From Vibrio tubiashii ATCC 19109 (GTDB taxonomy: Bacteria; Pseudomonadota; Gammaproteobacteria; Enterobacterales; Vibrionaceae), in the NCBI RefSeq assembly GCF_000772105.1, contig NZ_CP009354.1, positions 992,001-1,056,000 on the forward strand: 64,000 nucleotides of DNA. Direction: 5' to 3'. The translations under genes and the position numbers were made by a program. Under the pieces are notes generated by a model. The model was not told where the DNA came from. It saw nothing but the letters and a program-made list of their open reading frames with translations, and ran no database searches. Positions 60,375-64,000 of the stretch are shown here, piece by piece (positions within the stretch are counted from its first letter, which is position 1; each line of letters begins with the position of its first letter).

Positions 60375-63300
60375 GGCTAAGATTGAACAGCACTCTCTTT
60401 ATTTAATGGGGCAATTAGTCGGACCAACTGGAGATGCAATTGACGGCAATGGGCTCTATCCATTACCCGGCTTTGCATTAGCCCTTCCAGAGTTAACAGT
60501 TGGTCAAACTGTGGATGGTAGCAGTAGTAAGAATGAGTCACCACTATACTTCAGTGATTCATCGGGTAGGCTACAAGGTTGGAACACCAAGGTTCAATCA
60601 GTAGAAGAGCTTGATGGGAACAAGCTTGCTTCAACGCCACTATTAATTTCTGCTAGGGCTGCGGAAAAGAAGCTAAAACCTGTCTACATTCCACCTTACT
60701 TAATTCCGGCAGCGGTTATGTCTGGAGATACTGCTTGGACGAAACGCCTAGCTCAATTAGCCACAGAGACCGTTATTACGAGCGCTGAAGTTGAAGTTTC
60801 ACGCTTGCGTGGCTGGCAAATCAGAGAAGATTTGAAAAAGGATGTATCCAAGAGACAATTTTTAGCGCCCGAATTAGCCGAGTTTTTTATCCATAAAGCC
60901 GAAGAAGCGGAAAAGGAACTAGGTCAGCAAGAAGAGGGCGCGTATAAGCGCCTGTATGAACAGATTTATAGCGGAAACTATAAACATAATTTTTATTATC
61001 TGCGCATTCCTCAAGTTTGGACCATCAATTTATTCTTCTCAGCCGACTATTTTGAGGGCGCGGAAGTTACTTTGTCTGGACAGCCTGAAAACTTAATCAT
61101 CAAAGGGGATGCTAAGGATATAGGCAATAAAATCACCAGCCGAGTGAGGCCGATAACATACTTTGATATTGCTAATCAGGCCAGTGGCTCTGACGTTGCA
61201 AAGGAAGTAACCCAATATGTAGCCACATTTTGGATCACAGGTGGTCATCTAGATGATGATGAACAAATTAAGCAATTAGTTCGCTTTGATATAGATTTAA
61301 ATACGATTAATGCTTACTTGGAAGGTAACCTAGATCTCGAAGATGAAAATCAAAAACGCCAATTGGAAGAGAGGTTAGCCCAAGTTGATGAGTTAAGCCT
61401 CCCAAACAATTGCTACTCCTTGTCTGAGCAAGTTTTACACCTACCTATCTATTCAATAGCAGGGCGCAGCATCATTGTGTCTGGTGATCCTATTTCTGTT
61501 GAAGAGTCGCTTTTCCAACATGCGCCAGATACGTTTAAAGGCTGGCTCGATTGGAGTAAAAATCTACCTTACACTAGCGAAAACAAAGCCGCGAGAGGTG
61601 TTCAACCGTCGATTAATATTCTTAACTCCATTGGGAACTATAAAGGGGTTATCGAAGCTTCAGCATCTGGCGTGATGGACCCATTCAGTATGACGACGGT
61701 CCATAAAGCGTTCAGCGCGGGTTTGAATAAGGAGCAAGCTGGAGATGAGCTCTTAAATGCGTTAAAACTCGCGGTCGGTATTGATGCCAAAGCAAAGGGG
61801 TTCTTAGATTTTGCGCAAAAGCTTAAGCCACCAGCGCAAGGTACACTTGCACCGATTACTGACTTAGCGAATGCCCTCAACTGGTCTAATCACCTTGGGA
61901 ATGCCTTACCGAGCGTTTATACAATTCCACCAGCGTTACGGCATTTTTGGCATAAAGTTGACGATAAGATCTTAACCCCTTTAAAGCCGGCCGTTCGTGC
62001 TATTGAATATGTGCTTGATAAGCCTTTTGGTTTTGCGCAGCTTGTTTCTAGCGGTCTTGAAATCCCAAAAGGTGTTGAGAATTCTGAGACGGCGTTTAAT
62101 GCCTATATCGATAAGTCAAAAGAATATGGACAGAAAACACAATCGGTTATCTCTACGCTTTCACTGAGTGATGAAAAAGATCGTCAGGTTTTGCTTGAGT
62201 CTGAAGCGGAACATAAAAAAGCGCTCCTTGAAGCATTCTCTGATGAAAGTGTACGCCACAGAGTATTACTAAATGGTCAACCGTTGTCACAAAAAAAACA
62301 GGCTAAAGAAGGCGAGGCAAGCTATCTCACGCTGTTTTTCGAATTTGATAGTGCGAATGATAAACTTGCCGATTCTGATAAGGACCTAGTAAAAAAAGTG
62401 GCAAAGTATCTGAGTGCCACAGAATCGGAAATGTTGTTGAACGTTGAAGGTTATACGTGTGATATCGGCTTGGTGGAATACAACACTAAACTGTCAGAAA
62501 AACGTGCTGCAGCGCTTAAATCTTCTATTTTAGAAGAGCTTGGTGCAGATGCTATTAAGTGGGAGCATCGCATTTCTGCGCTTGGTAAAGGCGTTTTTGC
62601 TGATAATGATACGCGTAATAGGCATTTAAGCCGTCGAGCGGAAATGAAGTTTTATCTTAACTCCGCTTTCGAATACCCAGCTTGTAGAAGTTGGCTGTTA
62701 GCACTTGAGAAAAATCGCCAAAAAGCAGTTTTGGCAGAGGTGAAAGTCCATGAGGAGATTTGGAAGTTTTCTGGTCAAGCCTTTGACATTGCACTAGGTT
62801 TTGCTGCGCCAATGCTGGGTCCTGGAGCGGCTTTAGCATATGGGTTGTATTGGTCAGGTGAAACCTTAGTTTCGACATTGAACGGCGCAGCAAAAATCCT
62901 CAATAAAGAGCTAGAAGAATATAAAGAAAAACAGAAACGTTTCTCTGAATTTGATGTTGTTGGACAAGCGCTACTTTATCGTGATTTGCCTGCGTTCAAT
63001 GAGTTAAGTGTACTTGGCAAGGCATATATCAAACGTGCTATCGCACTCAATGGGTTGTTACGGTTGCTACTCCTTGAAGCTCAAATGAATAAAGAAACGG
63101 CCGCGCCCAATTATGTGTCGCAGTATCACGCGGTTAGTCACTTAACATCAGGGCAAAGAGATCTTGATATTGAAGGTTACATAAAGACTTATCTTCTAAG
63201 TGATGATTGGGATCTGGGAGGTACTTGGCTTCCTTCTTTTCACCTTGATGAAGCTTGGCTAGAGACAAAGAACATTTATCGCAGTGCTTCAGAAAGTGTG

Positions 63301-64000
63301 TTGAGCTTTTCTGCTATGACGAGCTATGTTACCTATCGAGCAAAGCAGTCTAAAACGGGGGAGGAAGCGCTTGAACAATCGCAGGTTTATCAGAAATTTT
63401 GTCCAATACATACCATCGCTGACTCTAGCTTGACTAAGCTAAAGTCTCTATTAAAAGCCCCGGATTTATCTAAGCTTGATAAGTCGATGTTTTCAGAGCA
63501 TATAGTTTCAGTTAAGGTCGGCGACAATTGGCATCCGCTTGAAAAACTAGTCAATCAGGGTAAGACAATTTCACCGACTATGCCAATTAGAGTACTTGTT
63601 ATTCTTGATATGAAGGATGAAACGCTGACCAAGTTCAAAGAAGAAGGTTTGCTTACTCTTGTGCCTGTCGGTGTTAGACCAGTGAGACAAAATAGGTTTT
63701 TTGACGATTTTGGATCTTATACTACTGAATATGTTCGTGAAATTGCACTGGAATCATTAGTTGAAACTGAGAGAGCGTATTTAACAGAAAAGCAAATGAT
63801 AGAGACGGATACGCCACTCTACGGTGTTGTTGTAAGCCCTACGTATTACTTTGGATGCAACATCATCAGTGGTATCAAGCCTATTGCTGATGACTACGGT
63901 AGCAAAGAATGGAAGTCAGTGTTTGGTCAGGTGGATGAGCAGCAATCAGCGGCTTACGTAATGCGTTACTTGTTAGAGGTTGGTGTACCAAATGTCAGTA
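60367..64000 (+). CDS. Very large protein with internal OmpA-like domain (cut by window edge)
   Basis: More than 1211 residues with no stop before the window ends. Starts MARAKIEQHSLYLMGQLVG, with AAGGAG 7 nt upstream, overlapping the previous gene by 8 bp. No signal peptide is visible. Residues about 653-765 are an OmpA-like peptidoglycan-binding domain: FEFDSANDKL, LNVEGYTCDIGLVEYNTKLSEKRAAAL and a late NRHLSRRAEMKF. A hydrophobic segment (about 805-835, rich in Ala and Gly) follows. A large cytosolic-type N-terminal half plus an internal OmpA module is unusual; the family is not recognised. A secreted or T6SS-type effector is possible but unproven. Confidence 0.85.
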   Translation, partial: MARAKIEQHSLYLMGQLVGPTGDAIDGNGLYPLPGFALALPELTVGQTVDGSSSKNESPLYFSDSSGRLQGWNTKVQSVEELDGNKLASTPLLISARAAEKKLKPVYIPPYLIPAAVMSGDTAWTKRLAQLATETVITSAEVEVSRLRGWQIREDLKKDVSKRQFLAPELAEFFIHKAEEAEKELGQQEEGAYKRLYEQIYSGNYKHNFYYLRIPQVWTINLFFSADYFEGAEVTLSGQPENLIIKGDAKDIGNKITSRVRPITYFDIANQASGSDVAKEVTQYVATFWITGGHLDDDEQIKQLVRFDIDLNTINAYLEGNLDLEDENQKRQLEERLAQVDELSLPNNCYSLSEQVLHLPIYSIAGRSIIVSGDPISVEESLFQHAPDTFKGWLDWSKNLPYTSENKAARGVQPSINILNSIGNYKGVIEASASGVMDPFSMTTVHKAFSAGLNKEQAGDELLNALKLAVGIDAKAKGFLDFAQKLKPPAQGTLAPITDLANALNWSNHLGNALPSVYTIPPALRHFWHKVDDKILTPLKPAVRAIEYVLDKPFGFAQLVSSGLEIPKGVENSETAFNAYIDKSKEYGQKTQSVISTLSLSDEKDRQVLLESEAEHKKALLEAFSDESVRHRVLLNGQPLSQKKQAKEGEASYLTLFFEFDSANDKLADSDKDLVKKVAKYLSATESEMLLNVEGYTCDIGLVEYNTKLSEKRAAALKSSILEELGADAIKWEHRISALGKGVFADNDTRNRHLSRRAEMKFYLNSAFEYPACRSWLLALEKNRQKAVLAEVKVHEEIWKFSGQAFDIALGFAAPMLGPGAALAYGLYWSGETLVSTLNGAAKILNKELEEYKEKQKRFSEFDVVGQALLYRDLPAFNELSVLGKAYIKRAIALNGLLRLLLLEAQMNKETAAPNYVSQYHAVSHLTSGQRDLDIEGYIKTYLLSDDWDLGGTWLPSFHLDEAWLETKNIYRSASESVLSFSAMTSYVTYRAKQSKTGEEALEQSQVYQKFCPIHTIADSSLTKLKSLLKAPDLSKLDKSMFSEHIVSVKVGDNWHPLEKLVNQGKTISPTMPIRVLVILDMKDETLTKFKEEGLLTLVPVGVRPVRQNRFFDDFGSYTTEYVREIALESLVETERAYLTEKQMIETDTPLYGVVVSPTYYFGCNIISGIKPIADDYGSKEWKSVFGQVDEQQSAAYVMRYLLEVGVPNVS

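Overview
The window looks like a contiguous piece of a Vibrio chromosome. The evidence is gene order: argS, yecM, an M16 protease, sixA, flhA-flhF-flhG-fliA, the cheYZAB-parC-parP-cheW chemotaxis block, the complete ccm cytochrome c maturation operon, mlaA, paired FadL porins, fadIJ, an RssB-like regulator and ybaN-apt-dnaX-ybaB-recR. This order and the protein sequences match what is known for Vibrionaceae. Codon use and composition look even across the core. The right third (about 45-64 kb) is accessory in character, being more AT-rich between genes and carrying large poorly recognised genes.

Layout. 1-6.2 kb: argS (truncated by the window edge), a small outer membrane barrel, yecM, a pitrilysin-family protease and sixA. 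6.3-19.0 kb: one long flagellar and chemotaxis operon, preceded by a good sigma-54 promoter and closed by a UUCG terminator. It encodes the export gate FlhA, the polar placement and number pair FlhF/FlhG, sigma-28, the Che phosphorelay, and ParC/ParP, which hold arrays at the pole. 19.1-26.3 kb: ccmABCDEF, ccmG/dsbE, ccmH and ccmI with overlapping reading frames, closed by a terminator; then mlaA. 27.1-31.6 kb (minus strand): two FadL porins and an ECF sigma/DUF3379 pair. 31.6-35.6 kb: a 600 bp gap holding a strong candidate small RNA and the fadIJ control region, then fadIJ. 35.7-43.2 kb: nitroreductase, LysR regulator, RssB-like regulator, an overlooked 43-residue membrane protein, ybaN, apt, dnaX (with an E. 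coli-type frameshift signal), ybaB and recR. 43.3-45.3 kb (minus): small outer membrane protein, YkgJ-type cysteine cluster protein, M23 peptidase. 45.6-56.7 kb: one 3711-residue lipoprotein whose C-terminal third is six near-identical 588 bp repeats. 57.4-64 kb: three coupled genes of unknown function; the last is more than 1211 residues, has an internal OmpA-like domain, and runs off the window.

How the genes work together. The motility block makes one polar flagellum and a polar chemotaxis array. The FadL/fadIJ segment is a fatty-acid uptake and beta-oxidation neighbourhood with visible FadR-type and PsrA-type operators. The most novel candidates are the structured RNA at 31.82-31.99 kb, a long-range pairing that could cover the ribosome binding region of the first fadL, the apparent ATC start of ybaN, the repeat-bearing giant lipoprotein, and the three-gene module at the right edge, which may be an effector-type or envelope system. 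No tRNA, rRNA, CRISPR, transposase or integrase was seen.
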